Assembly: GCA_018241765.1 (NCBI GenBank)
Contig: JAFEDD010000015.1
Span: 1 to 64,000 of the forward strand
DNA: 64,000 nucleotides
From: Pseudomonadota bacterium
Lineage (GTDB): Bacteria; Pseudomonadota; Gammaproteobacteria; Burkholderiales; Casimicrobiaceae
Reading direction: 5' to 3'
Shown: in pieces, positions 39,756-48,135 of the stretch
How the letters are laid out: each line of letters opens with the position of its first letter
Numbering within the stretch: the stretch's first letter is position 1
Position numbers and translations under genes: made by a program
Notes under the pieces: generated by a model
The model's input: the letters and a program-made list of their open reading frames with translations, nothing else
The model's database searches: none
What the model was told of the DNA's origin: nothing

Positions 39756-40640
39756 TCAGCGGGTGTTCGAGCGCATGGTGATCCAGGCGCCGAACAGCGC
39801 CACGCCGATTCCCACCCAAGTGAGTGCTTGCGGACGAAACCCCTCGAAGGCGATCGAAATGAGCACCGCGCCGATCGGCGACAACACCGAGATGTACATC
39901 GTGCGCGCCGTGCCTTCGCGCTTCAGCAGCGTGAGATAGCACAGGAAGGTCAGCAGCGTTCCGGCAAGCGTCAGCCACGCGAAGGCAACCCAGAATGACA
40001 GGCGGGTCTCCCACGCCAGGGTCTGGCCACGGATCAGCGCGTAGAGCACCGTCGCCAGCGACCCCCATGCCATCGCCCACGCGGTGTACGTCGTCACCGG
40101 TACCGCTGACGCATTGAGCCGCAGCGAGATCGTTGCCGCGACGCTCGATGCCATGGCGGCGACCCCCATGCTGAGCATGCCCCGCACGAAGGTCGTGGAC
40201 GCATCGGCAGCAAGCAGATCGGGCAGGAAGCAGCCGATGACGCCGAGCACGCCCAGCGAGCCGCCGAGCCACGTCGCACGCGCGATCGGCGTGCCCAGCG
40301 CGACTCGGGCCAGAAGCGGCGTCAGAAAGACCATCGACGTGAACGCGATGGCAACCAGACCGGACGCAATATCACGCTCGGCCAGGTACGTGCAAACGTA
40401 GCTCAGGCCGTACGCACAGATGCCGGATGCCGCCGCCAGCGCGTGCAGCGCCCACGGCATCGGCCGCAATTCGCGGCGCAGCAGCAACCAGGCAAACAGC
40501 AGCACCGCCGCGACACCGAAGCGAAGCGCGACCGCAAAGGTCGGCGTGATCGGGCTGTCGAGCTGCCAGGTGATGGCGTAGAACGTCGTGGACCAGACGA
40601 CGACGGGGATCAGAAACAGTAACCAGCTTTGGCGTGACAT
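39756..40640 (-). CDS. EamA/DMT family transporter
   Basis: A 294-aa inner-membrane protein with ten helices in two EamA halves (drug/metabolite transporter superfamily). Segments TFAVALRFGVAAVLLFAW and SPIGAVLISIAFEGFRPQ are typical. It probably exports a small metabolite. ATG 40640 (MSRQSWLLF) is used. It sits where the rpmH-rnpA-yidC genes often precede dnaA, an unusual neighbour. Confidence 0.88.
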   Translation of the reverse strand: MSRQSWLLFLIPVVVWSTTFYAITWQLDSPITPTFAVALRFGVAAVLLFAWLLLRRELRPMPWALHALAAASGICAYGLSYVCTYLAERDIASGLVAIAFTSMVFLTPLLARVALGTPIARATWLGGSLGVLGVIGCFLPDLLAADASTTFVRGMLSMGVAAMASSVAATISLRLNASAVPVTTYTAWAMAWGSLATVLYALIRGQTLAWETRLSFWVAFAWLTLAGTLLTFLCYLTLLKREGTARTMYISVLSPIGAVLISIAFEGFRPQALTWVGIGVALFGAWITMRSNTR

Positions 40641-40695
40641 GGGCGACGGCCACCGCAGGCGACACGGTCGTCGCCGCAAGAAAGACCGGAAGGGG

Positions 40696-41964
40696 TTACT
40701 CGGTCGGCACGCGCCGAGGGAATCGAATGTTCAGCTGCTTGAGCTTGCGGTAGAGGTGCGTGCGTTCGAGCCCGGCTTTGTCGGCGACGCGGCTCATGTT
40801 GCTCGACTCGCGGCCGAGCAGGTGTTCGAAGTAGATGCGTTCGAACGCCTCGCGGGCTTCGCGCAGCGGCAGTTCGAAAAATTCGGGCGGCAGCGCTGGC
40901 CGTTCGCTCGCCGGGCTCTCGCGCAGATCGCCGAGAATGGCCTGCAGATGCTCCGGTGTGATGTCGTCGTTGTTCGACAGCAACAGGCTCGAGAGCACGC
41001 TTTGCAACTGAATCAGATTGCCGGGCCAGGGCGCGGCTTCCAGCAGTTGCCGCACGTCGGGCGTCAGCCGCGCCGGAGCATCGGCCGAAAAGGCCAGTGC
41101 GCAGCGCTCGATCAGCCCCGGCAAGTCGCCGCGTCGCGCCCGCAATGGGGGAATCACCGCCGTGGCCGACGACAGCAACGCGAACAGATTGGGCTCGAAG
41201 CGACCCTCGCCCGAGAGTTGCCCCAGCGGCTCGCTGCTGGCGCAGATCACGCGAACGCCGTAGAGACCGCATTTGCCCAGCATGAAGGCGAGCGAGCGCT
41301 GTTCGCTGCGGGTCAGATGAGCGACTTCGGCGCAGTAGAGGGTGCCGTCGCGCGCACTCTCCAGAATCTCCAACGGATTGCTGATCAGGCGCTGCCCGCT
41401 CTCCAGCGTGATCCACGGCGTATTGGGTTCGTGCAGGGCGCGCGCGCATTCCGTGAAGCCGACGCCCACCTCGCCCGTCAGCAACACCACGCGGCGCTCG
41501 CCGATCAGGGTTTCGAGCCGCGTGCGCAATTCGGTAATCACCGGACTGCTGCCCAGTTCACTGAGATTGACGTGATAGACGCGCTTGGTCTGACCTGCCT
41601 TCAGGGCGCGCTGCACGGTGCCGAGCAGCTTCTGCAGCCCGATCGGCTTTTCCAGAAAGTCGAAGGCCCCGATGCGGGTCGCTTCGACCGCCGTCTCGAT
41701 CGTGGCGTGCCCCGACAACATGATGACCGGCATCGTCAGTTGGCCCGATGCCTTCCATTCCTTCAAGAGCGTCACGCCGTCGGCGTCGGGCATCCAGATG
41801 TCGAGCAGCACGACCGACGGCGTGTGCAGGCGGCGCAGTTCGCGCGCGCTGGCCGCATTCTCGGCGAGCCGCACGACGAAGCCTTCGTCCTCCAGAATTT
41901 CGCGCAACAGTTCGCGGATGCCAACCTCGTCGTCGACGACGAGAATTTCAGTGGGTGCGATCAC
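40696..41964 (-). CDS. NtrX-like response regulator with degenerate sigma-54 domain
   Basis: A 422-aa response regulator with a GTG start (41964) overlapping the kinase stop codon. The receiver domain has VVDDEVGIRELL and phosphoacceptor VVLLDIWMPDADG (about Asp55). The C-terminal Fis-like helix-turn-helix is SRVADKAGLERTHLYRKL. The AAA+ domain between them lacks key residues: Walker A reads GEVGVGFTEC with no catalytic Lys, Walker B reads LYCAEVA without the Asp, and no GAFTGA loop is seen. It probably cannot open sigma-54 promoters and instead acts as an ordinary regulator or by binding only. I recall similar forms in other betaproteobacteria. Confidence 0.88.
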   Translation of the reverse strand: MIAPTEILVVDDEVGIRELLREILEDEGFVVRLAENAASARELRRLHTPSVVLLDIWMPDADGVTLLKEWKASGQLTMPVIMLSGHATIETAVEATRIGAFDFLEKPIGLQKLLGTVQRALKAGQTKRVYHVNLSELGSSPVITELRTRLETLIGERRVVLLTGEVGVGFTECARALHEPNTPWITLESGQRLISNPLEILESARDGTLYCAEVAHLTRSEQRSLAFMLGKCGLYGVRVICASSEPLGQLSGEGRFEPNLFALLSSATAVIPPLRARRGDLPGLIERCALAFSADAPARLTPDVRQLLEAAPWPGNLIQLQSVLSSLLLSNNDDITPEHLQAILGDLRESPASERPALPPEFFELPLREAREAFERIYFEHLLGRESSNMSRVADKAGLERTHLYRKLKQLNIRFPRRVPTE

Positions 41965-44189
41965 GAGGCAGCGTTCTCTTCAACCAAAAGCGGGAATGTG
42001 ACGGTGACGATGGCTCCACCGGGCACGCCGTTGTCCAGCTGGATGCGACCCTTGTGTTCATCGATGATTTTCTTGACGATGGCCAGTCCGAGGCCGGTAC
42101 CCTTCGGCTTCGTCGTGACGTAGGGCTCGAAGGCGCGCAGCTTCACGGCGTCGCTGAAACCGCCGCCATTGTCGCAGAAGCGCAGCACCAGCTCGCGCTC
42201 GCCGGGGTGTCCGGGCGTCTCGCGCTGCTCCGCCTCGATGCGCACGGCAGCGTCGGCGCGATCGGCGCAGGCGTCGACGGCGTTTTGCATCAGGTTGTGC
42301 AGCACCTGTCGCAGACGCGTCGTCTCGCCGCGGATCACGCACTTGCCGGCTTGCCAGGCGAGTGTCACGTTGACCGGATACGAGGCATAGAGCTCGAGCG
42401 TTTCGCGCAGCAGCGCCGCGACATCGAGCGGCTGCAGGCTGCCGGGCCGCGGTCGCCGAGCGTAGATGGCGAAATCGTTGACCATGTCCTTCATGGCCGT
42501 GACCTGGTTCACGATCGTCTGCGCGCCGCGCTTGAGCGTCTCGGCGTCGGCGCCACTCAGATGCGGCAGCAGCTTCATCTCCAGGCGCTCGGCCGACAGT
42601 TGGATGGGTGTCAGCGGATTCTTGATTTCGTGAGCCAGCCGCCGCGCCACCTCGGCCCACGCCGTGTCGCGCTGCGCCTGCAGCACTTCGGTGATGTCAT
42701 CGAAGACGATGATGCGCGCGGCGACGTCGGCGACGACGCGACGGGTGCCCCGAACGATGAAGGTGCGCGCGTTGCCGCTGATCATCAGTTCCTGCTCGCG
42801 CTGCCAGTCGGCGGCGCCGGCCTGCGCGAACTGGCGGGTGATCAGTTCCGCGAACGCGGCGAGGCCCGGTTCGGCGTCGGCCCAGGAGGCGAGCGCGGTG
42901 CCGACGCGCTCGTCGATGCGCGCCTGCAGCACGACGGCGGCGGCGGCGTTGGCAACGCGCAGCGTGAAGTCGTCGCTCAGCACCAGCACGCCGGTATTGA
43001 GGTTGGTCAGGATGTTTTCCAGATAGAGGTTGCTCGTCTCGATGGCGCGGCGGTTGGCGGCATCGCGGTCGCGGGCGTCGGCGAGCTGTGTCGTCATGGT
43101 GTTGAACGACTGCGTCAGCACCGACAGCTCATCGCGACCCTCGACCGGTTGTCGTCGCGAAAAATCGCCTGCCGCCACCGCGCGAGTGCCATCGGCAAGC
43201 CGCGCGAGCGGCTGCGCGAGACGTTCGGAGAACACCGCCGCCAGCGCGAGCGCGGTCAACAGCGCCAACATCAGCGCCAAGGTCAGCGTGAACGCGAACA
43301 GCCGCTTCAGCGCCACCCGCTGATACGAGAGCTCCTGATAATCGCGAAAGCCGGCCTCGACGCGCTCGCTCTGTTCACGCAGCGCCGCAGGCACCGGTTC
43401 GGTCAGCACCAGCACGCGAAACGGCGTGCTCTCGTTGCTCGATATCGGCACCATCGCCTTCAGTTGCAACCCGCTCTCGCCAGCGGCATCGACCGCCGTC
43501 ACGCGCTGCTGCGCGCGCAGTTGGCGCATCTCGAGGGCGCTCGGCGCCGCCGGCGGCGGTGCGAGCACGTTCTCGGTGGCCTGGGCGATGGTGGCGCCCG
43601 AGGCGGTCAACAGCGCCGCGTTGCCGACGCCGGTCTGTTCGCGCAACCGCAGCAGTGTGCTGCGTGCTTCGGCCGGCGGCGCGGCCGCGAGGCCGTCGGC
43701 GATGAGCTCGCCCTTGCGCAGCAAATCCTTCAAGGGTTGGCTCAGCGCGGTGCGGCCCAGTTGCAATCCGGTTTCGAGAGCCTTGTCGATGCGGGTGTCG
43801 AAATAGCTCTCGATCGACGAGGCCAGAAATTGCACCGAGATGCTGTAGACCAGTGCGCCGGGCAACACCGCGACCACCGCGAAGAACATCATCATGCGCG
43901 TGGTCAGCTTGGCGCCGAACACGGCGTCGCGGCGCGCACGCAGCAGCGCCATCACCTGATAGATGACGAGCGCGGCGAGCCCGGCCACGATCAACGCGTT
44001 GGCGACCAGCAGCTCGGTGTAGTAGCGGGTGAACAGCGCCGAATTCCCCGACGCCGTGGCGAGCACCGTGATCAGCACGGCACCGGCGATGCCGAGGCAG
44101 AGCCACGCCAGACGCATCCAGCGCGGTGGCGACAGGGCCATCACGCTACGGCCAGGATCGGCCGGGTGCGCGCCTTGCTCCGCGCTCAT
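41961..44189 (-). CDS. NtrY-like sensor histidine kinase
   Basis: A 742-aa membrane kinase. Two N-terminal helices (residues about 23-70), a periplasmic or extracytoplasmic segment, a third helix pair near 290-310, then HAMP (GDFSRRQPVEGRDELSVL), PAS, and the dimerisation box RLAHEIKNPLTPIQLSAERL with phosphoacceptor His. ATP-binding motifs are NLMQNAVDAC, DNGGGF and GTGLGLAIVKK. It is coupled with the regulator downstream (GTGA overlap) and the DUF4390 gene upstream (ATGA overlap). The pair resembles NtrY-NtrX. Confidence 0.93.
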   Translation of the reverse strand: MSAEQGAHPADPGRSVMALSPPRWMRLAWLCLGIAGAVLITVLATASGNSALFTRYYTELLVANALIVAGLAALVIYQVMALLRARRDAVFGAKLTTRMMMFFAVVAVLPGALVYSISVQFLASSIESYFDTRIDKALETGLQLGRTALSQPLKDLLRKGELIADGLAAAPPAEARSTLLRLREQTGVGNAALLTASGATIAQATENVLAPPPAAPSALEMRQLRAQQRVTAVDAAGESGLQLKAMVPISSNESTPFRVLVLTEPVPAALREQSERVEAGFRDYQELSYQRVALKRLFAFTLTLALMLALLTALALAAVFSERLAQPLARLADGTRAVAAGDFSRRQPVEGRDELSVLTQSFNTMTTQLADARDRDAANRRAIETSNLYLENILTNLNTGVLVLSDDFTLRVANAAAAVVLQARIDERVGTALASWADAEPGLAAFAELITRQFAQAGAADWQREQELMISGNARTFIVRGTRRVVADVAARIIVFDDITEVLQAQRDTAWAEVARRLAHEIKNPLTPIQLSAERLEMKLLPHLSGADAETLKRGAQTIVNQVTAMKDMVNDFAIYARRPRPGSLQPLDVAALLRETLELYASYPVNVTLAWQAGKCVIRGETTRLRQVLHNLMQNAVDACADRADAAVRIEAEQRETPGHPGERELVLRFCDNGGGFSDAVKLRAFEPYVTTKPKGTGLGLAIVKKIIDEHKGRIQLDNGVPGGAIVTVTFPLLVEENAAS

Positions 44190-44752
44190 GGCGTCAACAC
44201 CACGCGATACCAGTCGGAGGCGAGCGACCACTCGCGCGAGACGAGCGTGTTCACCTGCAGCGGTTTCGGCAACTGCGTGGTGTCGAGCCGAAGTCGCAAC
44301 GACACTTCGTAGCGCTCGCCGCTGCGCAGTTCACGCTTGTCCAGCAGCGGGCGGCCACGCAGCAGGCGAATCTGGCGCAACGCGTCATCGAGCGTCGGGT
44401 AACTGCTGGCGCCGGCCAGGGAGCGGCCGCTGTCGACGCGATAGGAGTTGGTCAGCGCGACGAACGTGAGTCGGCGCACGTACTGAGGTGACGGAAGATG
44501 CTCGTCAAACCAGTACGGCCGGATGCGCTTGATCTCGGTGTCGAGGACGAAATAGAGCGGCGTGCCGCGCAGCAGCACCTCTTCGAGCGGGGGCGTCAGT
44601 GCGAAGTCGAACTCGGCATCGATGACCCAGGCGTCGTCCTGCAGCCGCACGACGGCGCTCTTGACGGCGATGTTGTCGGCCGCCGCCGGCAGCGTGAGGC
44701 CGAGCGCGAGCACCAGCGCGAAGAGCCGCGAGCACCAGCCGCTGCGGATCAT
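44186..44752 (-). CDS. DUF4390 exported protein
   Basis: A 188-aa protein of DUF4390 with an N-terminal signal peptide or anchor (residues 8-25, ending PAAAD). Segments TPPLEEVLLRGTPLYFVLD and RPYWFDEH are typical. Function unknown; the family is regularly encoded directly upstream of NtrY-like kinases in Burkholderiales. Its start overlaps rsmB stop and its stop overlaps the kinase start. Confidence 0.88.
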   Translation of the reverse strand: MIRSGWCSRLFALVLALGLTLPAAADNIAVKSAVVRLQDDAWVIDAEFDFALTPPLEEVLLRGTPLYFVLDTEIKRIRPYWFDEHLPSPQYVRRLTFVALTNSYRVDSGRSLAGASSYPTLDDALRQIRLLRGRPLLDKRELRSGERYEVSLRLRLDTTQLPKPLQVNTLVSREWSLASDWYRVVLTP

Positions 44753-46104
44753 GGCGCCACCTTCTCGAGCAGCGCGTAGAAATAGCCGTCATGGTGATGC
44801 GTCTTGCGATTGCCGCCAGGCAGCAGCTGGCCGGCGCTGCTGGCCGGGTCGCCCGGCAGCGTGATGCGCAGCCGTCGCATGTCGCCATGGCGCGCGAGTG
44901 CGGAGGCGATCTGTTCGCTGTTCTCGGCCTTGAAGACGGAACACGTCGAATAGAGCATGCGACCGCCGCGCGCGAGGAGCGGCCACAGGGCATCGATCAG
45001 GCGCGCCTGTTCGCGCGCAAGTTGCTCGATGTCGCTTTCACGCTTCAACCATTTGCCGTCGGGATGCCGGCGCACGACGCCGGAACCGGTGCACGGGGCG
45101 TCGAGCAGGATGCGATCGAAGGCGACGCCGTCCCACCACGAGGCCGGCGCTGCGGCGTCGGCGCAGCGGACGGTGGCGGCAAGGCCGAGGCGGCGCAGGT
45201 TGTCGTCGATGCGCCGGCAGCGCTCGGCATCGATGTCGAGCGCCAACAGCTCGCAGGCGGCGAGTTCGAGCAGGTGCGCGCTCTTGCCGCCCGGGGCCGC
45301 GCAGGCGTCGAGCACCCGCATGCCGTCGGCGACGCCGAGCAGCGGCGCCGCCAACTGCGCGCCGGCATCCTGCACGGAAAACGCGCCGTCGCGAAAGCCG
45401 GGCAGACGGTCGACCGGCCGCGGGCGCTTCACGACCAGCGTGTATTCGGAGAGCGCCTCGGCCTCGATCTTTTTCGCCTCGAAAGCGCGGAGCAATTGCT
45501 CGCGGGTGGCGCGTCGGCGGTTGATGCGAAGCGTCATCGGGCCGTGGCCGTTGCCGCCGCGCAGGATCGCTTCCCACCAGTCGGGTTGTTCGGCGCGCAG
45601 TCGCTGGATCCACCATGCGGGATGGTTCCAGCGTGCCTCATCGTCGTGTTCGGCAGCGCGCTCGCGGGCGTCGTCGGGTGCGCGCAGGTAGTTGCGCAGC
45701 ACGGCGTTGGCGAACCCCTTGGCCGCACGGTGCACCGATTCGACCGCGGCCACCGCCTGCGACACGACGACGTGGGTCGCCGTCTTGCCGTGACCGAGCT
45801 GCGTCAGCGCGACCCACAAAATCGCCTCCACCAGCGGCGCCGGGCGTTGATGGGCGAAGAGCCGCACCACGCCACGCGCTTCCCCGAGAAAGCGCAAGGT
45901 GCTGTAGCTGAGATCGCTCAGGGCGGCACGCGCAGCACCGTCGAATCCGGCGAGATCGGCGCTGGCGAGCGCATGATCGAGGTTGCGCCCCTCGAGCACC
46001 GCGAGCACGACTTCGGCGGCGCGACGTTGCACCAGCGCCAACGCCACGCCCGGAGCGGGCCTGGCGCTGCGGGCGGACGGCGGCGGTGCGGCGGCGTCGG
46101 TCAT
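44749..46104 (-). CDS. rsmB: 16S rRNA (cytosine967-C5)-methyltransferase RsmB
   Basis: A 451-aa enzyme that methylates C967 of 16S rRNA with SAM. The N-terminal NusB-like domain (about 20-140) precedes the Fmu/NSUN domain: SAM loop DACAAPGGKSAHLLELA, then two catalytic cysteines in LLDAPCTGSG and YSTCSVF. Full length. It starts the operon rsmB-DUF4390-ntrY-ntrX-like with overlapping stop and start codons. Ribosome-modification genes coupled to a sensor kinase are common in this group. Confidence 0.95.
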   Translation of the reverse strand: MTDAAAPPPSARSARPAPGVALALVQRRAAEVVLAVLEGRNLDHALASADLAGFDGAARAALSDLSYSTLRFLGEARGVVRLFAHQRPAPLVEAILWVALTQLGHGKTATHVVVSQAVAAVESVHRAAKGFANAVLRNYLRAPDDARERAAEHDDEARWNHPAWWIQRLRAEQPDWWEAILRGGNGHGPMTLRINRRRATREQLLRAFEAKKIEAEALSEYTLVVKRPRPVDRLPGFRDGAFSVQDAGAQLAAPLLGVADGMRVLDACAAPGGKSAHLLELAACELLALDIDAERCRRIDDNLRRLGLAATVRCADAAAPASWWDGVAFDRILLDAPCTGSGVVRRHPDGKWLKRESDIEQLAREQARLIDALWPLLARGGRMLYSTCSVFKAENSEQIASALARHGDMRRLRITLPGDPASSAGQLLPGGNRKTHHHDGYFYALLEKVAP

Positions 46105-46194
46105 CGCGCGAAAGGTGTGGGCGGCAGGCGCCGCGACGAAGGATGCGTCGAGTGTAGCCGAGCGTCGGGCGCTGGCCCGGCGCCGCCGCGTCGG

Positions 46195-46611
46195 CTACAG
46201 GTGGAAGTCGCCTGCGGCTTCCGGTTGATAGAGCACGTCGTCGATGCGGATGAGGCGTTTGCCGTAGGGCACCGTCCATTCGACGACGTCGCCCTTGGCA
46301 TAGCCGAGGATCGAGGTGCCAACCGGCGCCAGCACCGAAATGCGTCCCTCGGCGACGTTGGCGTCCTTCGGAAACACCAGCACATAGGTCATCTTCTCGC
46401 CGGTCTTCTGGTCGCTCAGCACCACCTTGGAATTCATGGTGACGACGTCCGGCGGCACCTCCGCCGAGGCGACGACGTCGGCGCGATCGAGTTCATCGGC
46501 AAGCGCTTCGAGATCCTTGCGGTCACGGCCACCGAACTCATCGGCCACGCTGATCAGCTCTTCCAGGCGAGCCTTGTCGAATTTGGTGATGAAGATCCTG
46601 CGTTCTTTCAT
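46195..46611 (-). CDS. rnk: Rnk-like GreA/GreB-fold regulator
   Basis: A 138-aa protein with a C-terminal GreA/GreB FKBP-like domain (KMTYVLVFPKDANVAEGRISVLAPVGTSILGYAKGD) and a short N-terminal helical part shorter than GreA's coiled coil, as in Rnk. By family it binds RNA polymerase secondary channel and influences nucleoside diphosphate kinase levels. Standalone between rsmB and the divergent EcsC gene. Confidence 0.88.
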   Translation of the reverse strand: MKERRIFITKFDKARLEELISVADEFGGRDRKDLEALADELDRADVVASAEVPPDVVTMNSKVVLSDQKTGEKMTYVLVFPKDANVAEGRISVLAPVGTSILGYAKGDVVEWTVPYGKRLIRIDDVLYQPEAAGDFHL

Positions 46612-46822
46612 GGTGCCATGGCCTCGTTCTTCGCCAGCGCTCGCGGCGCACGGCGGGCAAGGGTTGTCAAGGGTGTGTCAAGGGGCTGTCGGCATCGGGG
46701 CGGTTTCGGCGAACGCCGCCTGCGACAATGGGATTTTGACATCATTGCGATCCTTGGGGTTCACGGCGCGGCCCGGTCGGGGTCGGCGCCCGCCCCGTTC
46801 GGCCGGGTTGGAGGGTTCATTC

Positions 46823-47608
46823 ATGCTCGAAGAGCAAGATCGCATCGCGCTCATGACCGCGCGCCAGTTGCTCGACAACCCGGGGCTCGCCGCGAAGCTC
46901 GCCAACTTCGTCGGCACGCCGGTCGAACGCGGCTTCGCGCTGCTGCCCTCGGCGTGGCGCGAGGTCGTCGACGATGCGGCGCACCAGGCCGTGCGGGCGG
47001 CGCTCCGTGTCGCGCTGTGGACGCTCGACCAGGGCGAGGCGGCGACCGCGAGGACGCCCGCCAATGCCTGGCACAAACTCGCCGCCGTCGCCTCGGGCGC
47101 GGCCGGTGGCGCCTTCGGACTGACCGCGTTGCCGCTGGAACTGCCGCTGTCCACCACCATCATGCTGCGCTCGATCGCGGACATCGCGCGCAGCGAGGGC
47201 GAAGACCTGCGTGGCGCCGACGCCCGCCTGCAATGCGTGCAGGTGTTGGCGCTGGGCGGTCGGGCGGCGAGTGACGATGCCGCCGAAATCGGCTATTTCG
47301 CGGCGCGGGCGGCCATGGCGCAGGCGGTGTCCGAGGCGGCCAGCCACCTCGCCGCGCACGGCCTTGGGCACCAGGGTGCGCCGGCGGTGGTGCGTCTCAT
47401 CACGCAGATTGCAGGCCGCTTCTCGATCGTGGTGTCGGAGAAGGCGGCTGCGCAGGCGGTGCCGGTCGTCGGCGCGATCGGAGGGGCGGTCATCAACACG
47501 CTGTTCCTCGATCATTTTCAGGACATGGCGCGCGGGCATTTCATCGTGCGGCGGCTGGAGCGCCACTACGGCGCCGTCGCCGTGCGCGAGGCGTGGGGCG
47601 CGCTTTGA
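46823..47608 (+). CDS. EcsC family protein
   Basis: A 261-aa EcsC-domain protein. Recognisable segments are GFALLPSAWREVVDDAA, GAAGGAFGLTALPLELPLST and VPVVGAIGGAVINTLFLDHFQDMARGHF. Members are predicted membrane-associated proteins without an established function. ATG 46823; no operon partner. Confidence 0.85.
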   Translation: MLEEQDRIALMTARQLLDNPGLAAKLANFVGTPVERGFALLPSAWREVVDDAAHQAVRAALRVALWTLDQGEAATARTPANAWHKLAAVASGAAGGAFGLTALPLELPLSTTIMLRSIADIARSEGEDLRGADARLQCVQVLALGGRAASDDAAEIGYFAARAAMAQAVSEAASHLAAHGLGHQGAPAVVRLITQIAGRFSIVVSEKAAAQAVPVVGAIGGAVINTLFLDHFQDMARGHFIVRRLERHYGAVAVREAWGAL

Positions 47609-47669
47609 GAGGCCAAGCGTCTTTCGGTCACGTCCAAGAAGCGCTCAGCCTCTGAGCTTCGTGTTGACG

Positions 47670-47792
47670 ATACAACTTTTTGCGTAAATGACGTCCATGA
47701 CGGGCTTGCGTGCCGAAAACACCGCAAGTCGAGTTTTTACGGAATCGCGCTGCAAGCCTGTCATGGACGCCATTCCAGGCAAAAGTTGATGC
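47670..47792. repeat. Full copy of the ~120-bp palindromic repeat
   Basis: Outer arms TACAACTTTTTGCG and GCAAAAGTTGATG; inner arms CCATGACGGGCTTG and CAAGCCTGTCATGG pair across the element with one G-U position; centre GCAAGTCGAG. It lies between ecsC and the DUF3079 gene. Confidence 0.9.
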
Positions 47793-47829
47793 AAACAATG
47801 GGCGTTCTGATTGACGGATCGGGCCCGGA

Positions 47830-47843
47830 TTGATCTGGGTCAA
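47830..47843 (+). promoter_or_regulatory. FNR/ANR-type box upstream of DUF3079
   Basis: TTGATCTGGGTCAA matches TTGAT-N4-ATCAA with one change (second half GTCAA, typical of Dnr-like sites). It is 61 bp upstream of the start codon. It suggests oxygen or nitric-oxide control of this gene; not proven. Confidence 0.5.
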
Positions 47844-47903
47844 GGAGGCTGCGGTGCGCGAAGCGGAGACTACTCGGTTGCAGTGACTCGCGCTGCCCAC
47901 GCC

Positions 47904-48125
47904 ATGGCCAAAAAGTTTCCCCTTCGACCGGCCCACCCCGAGCGCAACTGCTGGGGTTGCGACAAATTCTGCGCCGCCAACGCGATGGCCTGCGGCAACG
48001 GCACCTCGCGCACCCAGCATCCGGTGGAATTCTTCGGCGACGATTGGTTTGAATGGGAGCCGCCGTCCGCTTCGCCGCTGCCATCGACGCTCGCCGAGGC
48101 GGCGACCGAACCGCAGTCATCCTGA
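47904..48125 (+). CDS. DUF3079 small cysteine-rich protein
   Basis: A 73-aa protein of DUF3079. The conserved core is MAKKFPLRPAHPERNCWGC, DKFCAANAMACGNG and HPVEFFGDDWFEW. The CxxCxxxC cysteines look like a metal-binding site, although no role is established. An FNR-type site upstream (47830) suggests induction under low oxygen. It ends ten bases from the end of the convergent uvrA. Confidence 0.88.
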   Translation: MAKKFPLRPAHPERNCWGCDKFCAANAMACGNGTSRTQHPVEFFGDDWFEWEPPSASPLPSTLAEAATEPQSS

Positions 48126-48135
48126 CCGCAAAACC

